DNA from: Desulfoglaeba alkanexedens ALDC
Lineage (GTDB): Bacteria; Desulfobacterota; Syntrophobacteria; Syntrophobacterales; DSM-9756
Assembly (NCBI RefSeq): GCF_005377625.1
Contig: NZ_CP040098.1
Span: 744,001 to 808,000, forward strand
DNA length: 64,000 bases
Direction of reading: 5' to 3'
Shown: one piece after another, positions 44,901 through 52,848 of the stretch
How the letters are laid out: each line of letters starts with the position of its first letter
How positions within the stretch are numbered: the stretch's first letter is position 1
Program-made: the position numbers and the translations under genes
Notes under the pieces: generated by a model
What the model saw: only the letters and a program-made list of their open reading frames with translations
Database searches by the model: none
Told to the model about the DNA's origin: nothing

Positions 44901-45374
44901 AGGACCGCTGAAATAGACGTTTCGCACTCCGGCGTAGGCCACCTTTTCACCGGTGGACTCCAGGGCGGAGACCAGGGTTTCGATGTGGTCCGGGTAAAGG
45001 ACGTCGTCGTCGTCGCAGAAGTTGAGGTATCGACCTCGGGAAGCCCGGAGGCCGCTGTTGGCCGCGGCGCTTCTTCCCCGGCGGGCTTCGTGGGTGACGA
45101 GGGTAAGCGGCAGTCCGCTGCAGACCTCTTCGGCCAGAGCCCGCACGTCCCGGCCCCCGTCGTTTACAAGAACCACTTCCAGGGGCGCATGGGACTGGGC
45201 CGCCACGGATTTCAGGGTTTCGGCCAGCAGCTCCGGGCGGTCCCTGGTTCGAACGATCACGGAAACCAGCGGACTCTCTTTCATCTCCTCCCGTTCCGGT
45301 GCCCGCCCTTTTCCCGGATCGCTCACCGGACGCGGCTTCGAGCCGGCCGAAAGCAACGCCTTGGATACAGTCAT
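41994..45374 (-). CDS. Three-domain glycosyltransferase: GT2, coiled coil, GT2-like, GT4
   Basis: 1126 residues. GT2 domain 1 (~36-260) starts VSVIVRTRDRPELLAETLKS with DDDDVLYPDH. Residues ~300-405 are repeats of AHDRCAAWGHDLQAEL and AHKRSAAWGESLQAEL, a long coiled coil, followed by STSWRITAPLRS. A second GT2-like domain (~515-720, VSVVVSLAGASG then YLAFVHGPSRLGPGWLEEL) lacks a clear DXD. A GT4 domain (~765-1120) has RDILFVGGFKHEPNVDAVLA and YGAGLKGKVATSLGYGVPCV. ATG 45374 gives full length; ATG 45284 with GGGAGGAG just upstream is an alternative. It is the first gene of the glycan operon and could assemble a repeat unit on one scaffold. Confidence 0.88.
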   Translation of the reverse strand: MTVSKALLSAGSKPRPVSDPGKGRAPEREEMKESPLVSVIVRTRDRPELLAETLKSVAAQSHAPLEVVLVNDGGRDVRALAEEVCSGLPLTLVTHEARRGRSAAANSGLRASRGRYLNFCDDDDVLYPDHIETLVSALESTGEKVAYAGVRNVYFSGPSADPSMKLRDEVVFNKPFDPDLLLFENYIPFMSVMFSREVLEEVEGFDEALDLFEDWDFWVRVSRRHRFLHVDKITAEYRFYGNLEMEQAHRGKYAYDRARAAMFEKVRPYLTGESWLRFLDHGMPGRLREHYRLAQVELRRLQDAHDRCAAWGHDLQAELESLREAHKRSAAWWESLQAELARVQEAHDRCAAWGHDLQAELESLREAHKRSAAWGESLQAELARLQEAHDRCAAWAQGLQAELDAMRRSTSWRITAPLRSIKRRASGVARDAKAAAFRGLRKAYWALPVPGSVRFRLKSLVFERLDAVFRGFNPEAASPVSARPEEPVWREDFAFDAREAPEGGVLDFPDVEDPEVSVVVSLAGASGPLFAFLHSIRKACGDRGYEVVGVVAESRQGEATLRELENVVRGWRIVRAKGDLSETECWNLGAEAAGGRYLAFVHGPSRLGPGWLEELLRVFRECPEAGLVSSRLIDSRGRIHEAGGTVTPAGDLVRIGAGSDRRHPAYGYLREVDFCSALSCIIPSELFRGIGGFAPQDPESPMLTGLEFSRRVRSAGREIFLAPHSLVVLDPMAIKESPSARVDAGRPGTRGPEPRGRILVLNAWTPTPDQDSGSQDMAAYFRIFRSLGYRVTFVPAADLRYVEKYTAELQRMGVECLYTPFVTGVGEVLEARGREYDLVLLYQVHCAEAYLDLVRRYCPKARIVFDTVDLHHVREAREARLKGSERLVKEAEKTRERELSVIRRADRTIVLSTEEREILRREPGVDGGKIAVIPLIRDIPGSGNAFEARRDILFVGGFKHEPNVDAVLAFVADVWPLIEEELPEAVFHVLGSHPPAAVQDLAGDRVVVTGYVPDLSPYFNRCRLSVAPLRYGAGLKGKVATSLGYGVPCVASSIAVEGTGLTDGEDVLVADDPRAFAAAVVRLYRDEALWNRLSANGLDFMERRFSFAAGRRELSRLLQSVGLPTE

Positions 45375-45543
45375 CTGGCAGGACTCGATGTTTCATGTAG
45401 CCGCGGGGACGCCGCCGGCCTTGAAAGGCAGCGGAACCTCACGGTGCCTCGTCCCGCGGTCGGGATCGTTCAAGCGGTTTCCCGACCCCGGCGGCCGCAG
45501 CGCGCACCGACCGCGGTCCTCTTTCCAAAACACCCGGAAAACC
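45375..45543. other. Spacer between gspC and the glycan operon
   Basis: 169 bp with no supported gene, GC-rich. It separates the T2SS operon from the glycosyltransferase operon, both on the minus strand. A promoter for the glycan genes may lie here, but I see no clear consensus. Confidence 0.4.
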
Positions 45544-46320
45544 TCACCGCGATCTCCGGATGATATCCAGGAACGGGTTCGGACCCGAAGGAGCGGCCGC
45601 GGTGCCCCCGCCGGCCTGGCCCCGGCTCTGCTGGGCCCGGCGCAGCCCTTCCATGAGCGGGTTGGTCACATCCCGTTGCGGCGTCCCCGCCTGGCCCGCG
45701 GAACCCGATGGGTTGTCCCCGCCCTGCTTGGCCTCCGCCGGCCCCTTCTCTCCGACCACCGCCACACCGTTCTCTGCCGCAGCCCCCTGAGCCTGCCCGC
45801 CGGACGGCTTCCCGGTAACTCCCGGCATTACCCTTCCTCTCACGTTCACCCGCGGCTGTTGCACCGCTTCGCCGCCCCCGACAACGGCCGGCTCCGGTAC
45901 GGGCGGCGGTTCGGGGCGCTTTTTCCCGCCGCCGTAGAGCGGCAGCCTCAGATCTCCGTCTTCACCGCTCAACAACAGGTAGTTGGGTCCGATTTCCACT
46001 ATGGAAAACCCATTGATGGCGTCTCCTTCCTTCAGCAGGCCGCCTTCCGCCGGCTGATCCACGCCTCCTCTGCCCCTGGTCTTTTCCTGGACCAACGCCT
46101 TCTTCCCGTCCGGCGTAATGATGATCCCTGTAAACAAAAGTTCCCCTTCCAGCCGTTCCGCCTCGGGCGATTTCACTTCCGCCGCCTCTTCCGGCCCTGG
46201 AAGAAAAATATGCTTTTCCACCATGGGCGGCACCTCCAGGGCACGGGCCGCAAGCGGAAGCGCAGCCAGAACCGCCGTAAACCCTACAACCTGGAACCTC
46301 TGCATGGTCTTTCGCCGCAT
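45544..46320 (-). CDS. gspC: T2SS inner-membrane protein GspC-like
   Basis: 258 residues. The N-terminus (MQRFQVVGFTAVLAALPLAA) is a signal peptide or anchor, and residues ~55-130 match the GspC homology region (GELLFTGIIITPDGKKALVQ then GLLKEGDAINGFSIVEIG). The proline/glycine-rich C-terminal half lacks a PDZ or coiled-coil domain. GspC links the secretin GspD to the inner-membrane platform in the periplasm. ATG 46320 follows AAGGAGATGCGAG. It is separated from gspD by 325 bp containing repeat A, unlike the tightly overlapping rest of the operon. The symbol is by position and domain and is moderately secure. Confidence 0.75.
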   Translation of the reverse strand: MRRKTMQRFQVVGFTAVLAALPLAARALEVPPMVEKHIFLPGPEEAAEVKSPEAERLEGELLFTGIIITPDGKKALVQEKTRGRGGVDQPAEGGLLKEGDAINGFSIVEIGPNYLLLSGEDGDLRLPLYGGGKKRPEPPPVPEPAVVGGGEAVQQPRVNVRGRVMPGVTGKPSGGQAQGAAAENGVAVVGEKGPAEAKQGGDNPSGSAGQAGTPQRDVTNPLMEGLRRAQQSRGQAGGGTAAAPSGPNPFLDIIRRSR

Positions 46321-46645
46321 CTCGCATCTCCTTTTCGTCGAAGACATCCTGCGGGCAAAGCGTCTGACCGATCATGAACCATCTATAGCACGAATCACGT
46401 ATAGCACGAATGAGGCCGTACGGTCCGCACGGAATGCATGATGATTTGCAAGCTTCCTCCCCCCGGTGTGATTTTCCCCCTCGTTCACAAGCTGAAGCTT
46501 GGGAACGAGGGATGATTCGTCCACGCTCCATCTGTGGCCATCGGTGAAATCCGGGGTCAAAGACATGATCGGGGCCGCCGTGGCGGCATGACGTCGTGCG
46601 ACAACCACCTTTACAGACACCGCCCCCCAACCCCCGAAGAAACGC
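46321..46645. repeat. Repeat B and partial repeat A inside the T2SS operon
   Basis: Repeat B lies near 46483-46512 and the 3' half of repeat A from about 46529 to 46621 (CATCTGTGGCCATCGGTGAA, GCCGCCGTGGCGGC, CAACCACCTTTACAGACAC). A short GAATCACGTATAGCACGAAT tandem is at 46390-46411. The block interrupts an otherwise compact operon between gspD and gspC. Confidence 0.75.
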
Positions 46646-48826
46646 CTACTTCATCTTGGCTTCCTCAGCTTGGATCATCTTCTGCACCTGGCTCACCTTT
46701 TCGGAAAACTCCCGCGTGATCGCCTCCGCTTCGTCCCGGTTATCCACCACTCTGGGGCTGATCAGGATGATCAACTCCGTCTTGGAATTCTCCGTGGACT
46801 GACCGCCGAAGGCGTATCCCAGAACGGGGATGTCCCTCAGGATCGGAATCCCCGACCGGCTGACGGAATCCCGGTTCCTCATGAGCCCCCCGATGATGAT
46901 GGTCTGGCCGTCCTGAACCACAAGCGACGTCTCCGCCTTGCGGCTCACGATGGACGTGGTCTGCAGCTGCACGTCCCGCTCCCCCCGTTCGCTCACTTCC
47001 TGGGAAATGTCCATCTTCACCAGCCCGCTGGAATTGATATGCGGGGTAACGCCCAGGATGATCCCGGTCTTGCGGTACTGGATGCTTCGCGTCACCGTCG
47101 TGGCTTCCTGGCTGGTGACCTCCCCCGTGACGATGGGCACTTCCTCGGCCACTTCGATGTAGGCTTCTTTGTGGTCGGACGCCATGATGTTGGGCGATGA
47201 GAGTATGTTCAGCGACGCGTCTTTTCCCAAGGCACGGATCAAACCGCGAAGAAAGTCGCTGCCGTCGAACACCGCGGCGGTGAAACCGCTTCCCGTTCCC
47301 AGCGGCGTATTGATGCCGTGAGAAATACCGCTGTCCAGAATAGCTTGGCCCGTGTAGTCGTTGCGGTGCCCCTGCAGGAACCATTCGACCCCGTATTCAA
47401 CGGAGCCGCTCAGCGATATTTCCGCGATGATCACATTGATGAGAACCTGCCGGGGAACGATGTCCAGTTTTTCCAATATGCCGAGGACCACCCGGTAGTC
47501 GCGTTCGCTCGCCTTGATCACGATGCTGTTGGTGGTGGGGTCCGCGATGAAGCTGACTTCCCCTCCCAGCTCCCCTGCTCCCACGGAGGCCGATACCCCC
47601 GGAGCCTCGCCGTCGGCTTCCCGGGTGGGCTCCACGATGGTCTCTTCTTCCTTCTTGGATCGCTTCGCCGAACCGGTTTTCCCTCCGTACAGGTACCCCA
47701 GGATATCCGCCAGTTCTTCGGCCGAACCGTTCTGGACGAAATACACGTAGACTCCCGTTCCGGCTCCCGTGGGCTGATCCATGGCTCCGATCCACCGGCC
47801 GACCAGATCCAGCACGGAAGGCCAGCGGCTGGCCACCAGCAGCGCGTTCAGGCTCTTGATCGGATGAATCTGGTAGCTTCCCGGATCGACTCCCGGGCGG
47901 TTGAACAACCCCTGGCCGCTCAACACGGAAGTGAGTTCCGTGGCAATGGCTTCCGACTCCGTATGTTTCAGGGGGATGATGCGCCAGGAGACTTCTTTGA
48001 TGTGGTTGACGTCCAGCGCGTTGACGATGCTGATAACCTTGTTCACGTTGGCCCGGGTGTCCGTGATGATGAGGGTGTTGCTGGTGGCATCGGCGACGAC
48101 CACCGCGCCGGGGGACAGGAAAGGCCGGATGTTGGTGGCGGCGGTGCCGGCGGAGAGGTACCGGAGCCTCACCAGGCGGGTGATGTCCCCGGGGCCTTCG
48201 GCCGTGTCCCCGACCAGCGGCGTAGACGTGCCGGTTCCCGCGCCGAGGTTCTTACGAACGATCTTGAAAAGGTTTCCGGGACCCGGAACGATGGCGAGGT
48301 TGCTCAGCTGGAGCACGTCGTTCAGAACGTCCACGTATTCCATCACCGTGTAGGTGCCTTTGAGGTTGAAGGTGACGTTCGCCTGAATGCTGGGGTCGAT
48401 CACGTAGTTGACGTTGAAAAGCTGAAAGAGGGTGGCGTCCAGGACTTCGTAGATATCCGCGTTGTCGAACGCCAGCTCCAAGGGGATTCCCCGGTCCTCT
48501 TGGGGGCCCTCGGGCCTTGCCGATTCGGCGGGAGGACGCACGGGCTGATTGCGCGGAACGGGTTCCGCCCTGTAGGATGCGCCCTGAATCGGGGTCACGG
48601 CCTCCGGTTCCTCGGACATCCCAACCGGCGTGATGCGACCGCCGGAAGGAGACGGCTCTTGCACTTTCCGGGAAACCTCGGCGCCGCTCGGCGGCCTTCG
48701 TGCGGAACCCGGCGGTTCCGGTCTGCCGGGCCACGTGGCGCAACCCGCCAGGGACAGCAACACCGCGATGCCCAGGCCCATGCCGGCATATCTCATGAAA
48801 GACCGATGCTTCCTGTGAACGTTCAT
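46646..48826 (-). CDS. gspD: T2SS secretin GspD (outer-membrane lipoprotein)
   Basis: 726 residues. A lipoprotein signal ends LLSLAGC (Cys ~29). The N0 domain begins LELAFDNADIYEVLDATLFQ (about 113), N1-N3 repeats follow (RLRYLSAGTAATNIRPFL; IIPLKHTESEAIATELTSVL; VYFVQNGSAEELADILGYLY), and the secretin core ends with GVTPHINSSGLVKMDISQEV and VVQDGQTIIIGGLMRN. It forms the outer-membrane channel. The lipid anchor suggests pilotin-independent targeting. Its start overlaps the gspM stop (ATGA). Confidence 0.93.
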   Translation of the reverse strand: MNVHRKHRSFMRYAGMGLGIAVLLSLAGCATWPGRPEPPGSARRPPSGAEVSRKVQEPSPSGGRITPVGMSEEPEAVTPIQGASYRAEPVPRNQPVRPPAESARPEGPQEDRGIPLELAFDNADIYEVLDATLFQLFNVNYVIDPSIQANVTFNLKGTYTVMEYVDVLNDVLQLSNLAIVPGPGNLFKIVRKNLGAGTGTSTPLVGDTAEGPGDITRLVRLRYLSAGTAATNIRPFLSPGAVVVADATSNTLIITDTRANVNKVISIVNALDVNHIKEVSWRIIPLKHTESEAIATELTSVLSGQGLFNRPGVDPGSYQIHPIKSLNALLVASRWPSVLDLVGRWIGAMDQPTGAGTGVYVYFVQNGSAEELADILGYLYGGKTGSAKRSKKEEETIVEPTREADGEAPGVSASVGAGELGGEVSFIADPTTNSIVIKASERDYRVVLGILEKLDIVPRQVLINVIIAEISLSGSVEYGVEWFLQGHRNDYTGQAILDSGISHGINTPLGTGSGFTAAVFDGSDFLRGLIRALGKDASLNILSSPNIMASDHKEAYIEVAEEVPIVTGEVTSQEATTVTRSIQYRKTGIILGVTPHINSSGLVKMDISQEVSERGERDVQLQTTSIVSRKAETSLVVQDGQTIIIGGLMRNRDSVSRSGIPILRDIPVLGYAFGGQSTENSKTELIILISPRVVDNRDEAEAITREFSEKVSQVQKMIQAEEAKMK

Positions 48827-49431
48827 CCGCGACCCCGCTGCGGCCTTATCGTCAACGACCCGGCCTGGAAACGCCGGCCGGGTTCCATGTAAAGGGTTCC
48901 CAACCGCAGAGAAACCACCAGGCTGGCTTCCCGCGTCCGCTGGTAGGTCACCCGCAAAGACTCCACCCGCACGGCCTTATCGAATGTCTCCAGGAATTGC
49001 AAAAGCTCCGCAAGCTGCTGCATGTTCATCAGGAGCTGGAACTCGATGCGGGCCACCGGGTAGTCCCGCCATTTGCCCGGAGCCACTTCGGTATAGCGGC
49101 GAACCACGGCCCCGGTCTTTTCGAAATGAGCCTGAAGCGCCGACTGGATCTCGGCGTTGACTTCTTCCGGGGTGCTCCCCTTGGGAAGCAGCCGGCTCAC
49201 CAGGGCCACCTGCCGCGTGAAATCGGCTCCCGACCCCCGCGATTTTTCGGCCTGAGCCAGTTCCGCGGCCAGCTTTTTCGCTTCGACCTGCAGGCTCGTG
49301 ATTTCCGTCTCCAGTTCTTCCAGGGTTTCGGTTCGAGGCCCATAGACCCGGGCCCACCAGATGAGGGCGAGCGTCACGGCGCACGCGCAAACGAGGCCCC
49401 ACCGTCGGGTTTTCTTACTGAGTGCCGGCAT
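48823..49431 (-). CDS. gspM: T2SS GspM-like inner-membrane protein
   Basis: 202 residues with one N-terminal membrane helix (LVCACAVTLALIWWARVYG), then a coiled coil (LEELETEITSLQVEAKKL) and a PilO/GspM-type ferredoxin-like periplasmic domain. GspM pairs with GspL to anchor the ATPase. The start overlaps the gspL stop by 17 nt. The symbol is by position and topology. Confidence 0.78.
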   Translation of the reverse strand: MPALSKKTRRWGLVCACAVTLALIWWARVYGPRTETLEELETEITSLQVEAKKLAAELAQAEKSRGSGADFTRQVALVSRLLPKGSTPEEVNAEIQSALQAHFEKTGAVVRRYTEVAPGKWRDYPVARIEFQLLMNMQQLAELLQFLETFDKAVRVESLRVTYQRTREASLVVSLRLGTLYMEPGRRFQAGSLTIRPQRGRG

Positions 49432-50758
49432 GGCTGCGCAACCTTATGGTCAGATTGAACTGCTCGCTGCCCTCCGCAAAACGGCTTACGGATCCCTGGA
49501 GTTTCACCTCTTCGAAGAGCTCCGATGCTCTCAGCCCTTCGATGACCTTGAGGGCGTCGGGGGCGCGGCATCGCAGGTTGAGGGCGTCCCCTTCGTACTG
49601 GACGCTCGGAAACCAGGTCCCCGCGGGAAGGAGGCGCGCCGCTTCGTTCAGAGCCGTGTAAAGCGGGTGCCTGTCACGGTGATAGGCGTTGACGTCTTCC
49701 ACCGCCTTGCGGACTCTCGCCAGTTCTTCTTCGTTTCGGCGGATCGGTTCCAGGCGCTTCTTGATTTCCTGGATCCGGAGCGTCAGTTCCTGCGCATCGC
49801 GGCGCATCGCCTCGATGCGCCGATCCGCGTGCCAGGTCCAGGACCCGGCCGCCAGGAAACCGCAAAGAATCAGCGGGATGATGATTTTTCCAGGCTGAAA
49901 CGTCTTGATCCGGGTGGGAGACGGGTCCACTTTCAAGCGCTGCCAGTCGCCCACGCCCACCGAAGCCACGGCCACCGCCGGGTTTTCGGCGATTCCCGGA
50001 GCCGGTGCAAGCCGGTTCCGGGGCGGCGCGGGATCCAACGAGGAACCGACACCATCCCACCGGAACAGCGGAACCGAAGGGTCGCTAAGCCGGGACGCCA
50101 GCAGCGTTTGCGCCACATCCGCCGGGTCGGAACCCGGCTCCGACGTCCAGACCGCGGAAAAGACCATGCCTCGGGATTCGAAGGCAGCCAGTTCGCAGTG
50201 CTTTCCCCGCTGCTCCAGCACGGCCGCGGGAACCGGATACCCTTGCAGCACGAACCATCGGGCCAGCCCGAAAGAAAAGGGAAACAGGCCCGCCAAGGAC
50301 CGCTCATGACCCGATTGGCCTATCACTTCCAGGTAAGGATCCAGCACCCGCCTGGGAGCGTAAACGAAAAGAACGTGAACCGGCCCCCGCCCCTTTCGCC
50401 ACAAATGAACGTCAAAGTACACGTCCTCGACGGGGAGATGGCTGTAAAGGGGCAGACTGTTCTCGACGGACGCCAGGGCGTCTTCCAGCGGAAGAGGAGG
50501 CAGCGTGAAGTCCCTGCAAAAAAAAAGCGATCGGGGCAGGCCGACGAAAAGCTCCCGGTTTCGGCGGGACGGCACCCGTTCCAGCCAATGCTTCAAGGCG
50601 GGGGGCCCGCCCACATGGAAGGACGCAAACGCTTCTTCATCCCCCAGGGAACCCAGCGGCCGCCACCGGCCCAGGCGCCGGGTGAAGGCGGCTGTGAAAA
50701 GTTTCTCTTCTTCCACGTAAACGCCGATGATCTCTCGAGCCATAACCCCTGGTTTCAT
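49415..50758 (-). CDS. gspL: T2SS GspL-like protein
   Basis: 447 residues. A cytoplasmic actin-like region (~1-280; REIIGVYVEEEKLFTAAF) is followed by one membrane segment at about 300 (IIIPLILCGFLAAGSWTW) and a periplasmic coil plus ferredoxin-like fold ending SRFAEGSEQFNLTIRLRS. GspL binds GspE in the cytoplasm and GspM in the membrane. The product also resembles a PilM-PilN fusion. ATG 50743 (MAREIIGVYV) is an alternative start with GGGGTT just upstream. Confidence 0.8.
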   Translation of the reverse strand: MKPGVMAREIIGVYVEEEKLFTAAFTRRLGRWRPLGSLGDEEAFASFHVGGPPALKHWLERVPSRRNRELFVGLPRSLFFCRDFTLPPLPLEDALASVENSLPLYSHLPVEDVYFDVHLWRKGRGPVHVLFVYAPRRVLDPYLEVIGQSGHERSLAGLFPFSFGLARWFVLQGYPVPAAVLEQRGKHCELAAFESRGMVFSAVWTSEPGSDPADVAQTLLASRLSDPSVPLFRWDGVGSSLDPAPPRNRLAPAPGIAENPAVAVASVGVGDWQRLKVDPSPTRIKTFQPGKIIIPLILCGFLAAGSWTWHADRRIEAMRRDAQELTLRIQEIKKRLEPIRRNEEELARVRKAVEDVNAYHRDRHPLYTALNEAARLLPAGTWFPSVQYEGDALNLRCRAPDALKVIEGLRASELFEEVKLQGSVSRFAEGSEQFNLTIRLRSHAGTQ

Positions 50759-50853
50759 CTACCATGGCGAGGAAAGCCGAACCGCCTCACACGCCCTCAC
50801 CGCGGTCCCGGAAGCCCCAAGAAGAAAACAATCACCGCCGCCGTCAACCGCGC

Positions 50854-51726
50854 TCACTCCGCTTCCTCACGGGCCTGGAGAAAGGCCTGGTGAAGGCCCT
50901 CGATCTTTCGCGAACCTGAAGCAGCGTCCACGAAGACCAGCGCGTACCAGTACCCCGCTCCCCGGCCCGGGATGATCACTTCCACGCGGCGGGCAACGCC
51001 GCCCAGAACCGTCAGCCCGTCGGAAAGCGAATCGGGAAGCAAGCGGCTCCCGGCCGTCTCTTCCTCGTCATCCACGCCGGCTTCCTCCTCCGGCCGGTAC
51101 GCCGCTCGAAGCCTGGACGACGGATCGCCCCAGAACAAATCGGCGGTGACGCCTTTGACGAGAAGCAGTTCCGTGAGCAGCTTGAAGGGGCCGTTGGCCG
51201 GAACGGCGAAAGGATCCCCGTCTTCGTAGTCGCTCTCCTCCGCTCCATTCACACGGACCAAATGGTCCGCGTCCCTCCAGTCCAGTATCGCATCGCTCAC
51301 CCGTTCCCCGTCGTCCCGTTCCCCGTCGTCCCGTTCCCGGTCGTCCCGTTCCCGGTCCTCGGTGAGCGTCAGGACCAGCTGGCGGATTTCCTCGTCGCCG
51401 GCCGTATTCAAGTTGATCCTTTCGCCTTCGTCGCTCACGGTCACCCACACGGAGAAACCCCCGGGTTCCAGCCGGACCCATTCCTCGGGCCGTTCCACTT
51501 CCCCCGGAAGCGGCCACCCCGCCGTTGCGACCAGGTCTACCACCGACAGCAGGGCTTCCCGGTACTGAAGGGCCCGCCAGCCGTTGGACGCGAGATCAGC
51601 GCGCTGGCGATGCCTCCCGGCGAAATCTCCGGCCATGACCGTCATGAGTACCAGCGCCCACAGCACGAAAACAATGACCGTTCCGTCCCGGCGCCTCACC
51701 CGCCTCGGCGCACCCCCTTCTTTCAC
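50854..51726 (-). CDS. gspK: T2SS minor pseudopilin GspK
   Basis: 290 residues from GTG 51726, which overlaps the gspJ stop (GTGA). The prepilin-like start is RRRDGTVIVFVLWALVLMTV, with the hydrophobic helix lacking Glu at +5, as usual for GspK. A helix-hairpin-helix region (INLNTAGDEEIRQLVLTL) and the GspK alpha-domain follow (LLTELLLVKGVTADLFW). Between them lies an unusual RERDD/GERDD repeat encoded by a 15-bp tandem repeat (51300-51360). GspK tips the pseudopilus. The longer frame from 51954 overlaps gspJ and was not used. Confidence 0.85.
   Translation of the reverse strand: MKEGGAPRRVRRRDGTVIVFVLWALVLMTVMAGDFAGRHRQRADLASNGWRALQYREALLSVVDLVATAGWPLPGEVERPEEWVRLEPGGFSVWVTVSDEGERINLNTAGDEEIRQLVLTLTEDRERDDRERDDGERDDGERVSDAILDWRDADHLVRVNGAEESDYEDGDPFAVPANGPFKLLTELLLVKGVTADLFWGDPSSRLRAAYRPEEEAGVDDEEETAGSRLLPDSLSDGLTVLGGVARRVEVIIPGRGAGYWYALVFVDAASGSRKIEGLHQAFLQAREEAE
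51295..51362 (-). repeat. 15-bp in-gene tandem repeat in gspK
   Basis: Four tandem units of about 15 bp (CGTCCCGTTCCCCGT-like on the plus strand) encode RERDD, RERDD, GERDD, GERVS. The array lies between the two structured regions of GspK and could vary by whole in-frame units. Confidence 0.8.
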
Positions 51727-52382
51727 AGGTCGGACGTCCTCGTCAGGTAATACCATGTGCGGACTTTGCCACCCTTTTCGTCCAGTTGAAACCGCACCCT
51801 CACCACCGACGGCACATTGCCGGGCGTCTCGCAGCTCCAACGATCCTCCCAATCCTCGGAAGCATCCAAATCCACCGGCTCTTGATCGGAAAAGCGCAGA
51901 TCGAAGCCCCGCACCCCCCGGATGATGCTCACCGGTTCGAGCTCTCCCTCCCAAAGATCCCCCAGCGGGTGGTGGCGGTCGTCGATGTGCTCGCGGCGGG
52001 TCACGATCTGCTGGTAAAGAAGCAGCGCCTCGGATGCCTCATCGTAGACGCAGGTCACCCGCAGAAGCCCCTTCGCCCGGGATCCCTGCGGCGCGTAGCC
52101 GGTGAAGAACGAAAAACCGTGAGGCTCCCCGCAGAACGGCAGAAGCGCCTCCCCGCCTTCGGCTCCGAAGGATGCTTTCGGTACCAGAGAAAGGAGCTGC
52201 CGGTCCAGGACCGTCGGTATGGCGTGGATGAGCGGCAGGCTCTCTTCCTGCTCGGAACCCCGCTGCCATACGCTGAGCGCCAGTCTCAACGCCAGGGTCA
52301 TCACCAAGACGATCACGGCGACCAGCGTCATGGCAATGAGTACTTCAACCAGCGTGAACCCGCTTTTCCTCGATCCGGCCAT
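51723..52382 (-). CDS. gspJ: T2SS minor pseudopilin GspJ
   Basis: 219 residues. The prepilin motif SGFTLVEVLIAMTLVAVIVL gives cleavage at G8/F9 with Glu at +5. A tail in the GspJ fold follows (RVRFQLDEKGGKVRTWYYLT). ATG 52382 was chosen so that the prepilin leader is short; the longer frame reads through gspI. It complexes with GspI and GspK at the pseudopilus tip. Confidence 0.88.
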   Translation of the reverse strand: MAGSRKSGFTLVEVLIAMTLVAVIVLVMTLALRLALSVWQRGSEQEESLPLIHAIPTVLDRQLLSLVPKASFGAEGGEALLPFCGEPHGFSFFTGYAPQGSRAKGLLRVTCVYDEASEALLLYQQIVTRREHIDDRHHPLGDLWEGELEPVSIIRGVRGFDLRFSDQEPVDLDASEDWEDRWSCETPGNVPSVVRVRFQLDEKGGKVRTWYYLTRTSDL

Positions 52383-52395
52383 GTTTCGGTTCCGC

Positions 52396-52848
52396 TCATT
52401 CCCGCCGGCGCCAGCGCTGGACGCAGTAATCGCGGCTCGACCCTTCGCTCTCATACCTCACGCACAACTCGAGCTCCACCATGTTCGGAACCTCGACGGG
52501 TTCGTAATCTTCGCGGAGCGAAATCTCCAGGGGGGCGGCCGTCACCGTGTAGGACCAGCCCTCTTCCCCCGCCACTTCACCTTCCGCGCTTTCACGGCGC
52601 ACGGCTTCCAGCATCAGCGCTTCATCGGAAAGCAGGTTGGAAGCGATGCGCGTCGCTTCCGCCAGCTGGTCGGAACGAAAGGCGAGGCGGCTCGAAAGGG
52701 AGAAGTTCTGGAAAACGACGGCCAGGCAGATGCTCAGGATCACCAGGGAAACCAGGACCTCCATGAGCGTGAAACCGCCGTGCGGTCGCCATGGGATCGC
52801 GGGCGGCGCCTGCGATGGGTTTCCCCGGCGGACGTCACTCATCGGCAT
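52396..52848 (-). CDS. gspI: T2SS minor pseudopilin GspI
   Basis: 150 residues with an extended leader before the prepilin motif GGFTLMEVLVSLVILSICLA (cleavage about G25/F26, Glu at +5). A GAGG ribosome site is 6 nt before ATG 52848; ATG 52842 is also possible. The start overlaps the gspH stop. It is a core of the pseudopilus tip complex. Confidence 0.85.
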   Translation of the reverse strand: MPMSDVRRGNPSQAPPAIPWRPHGGFTLMEVLVSLVILSICLAVVFQNFSLSSRLAFRSDQLAEATRIASNLLSDEALMLEAVRRESAEGEVAGEEGWSYTVTAAPLEISLREDYEPVEVPNMVELELCVRYESEGSSRDYCVQRWRRRE

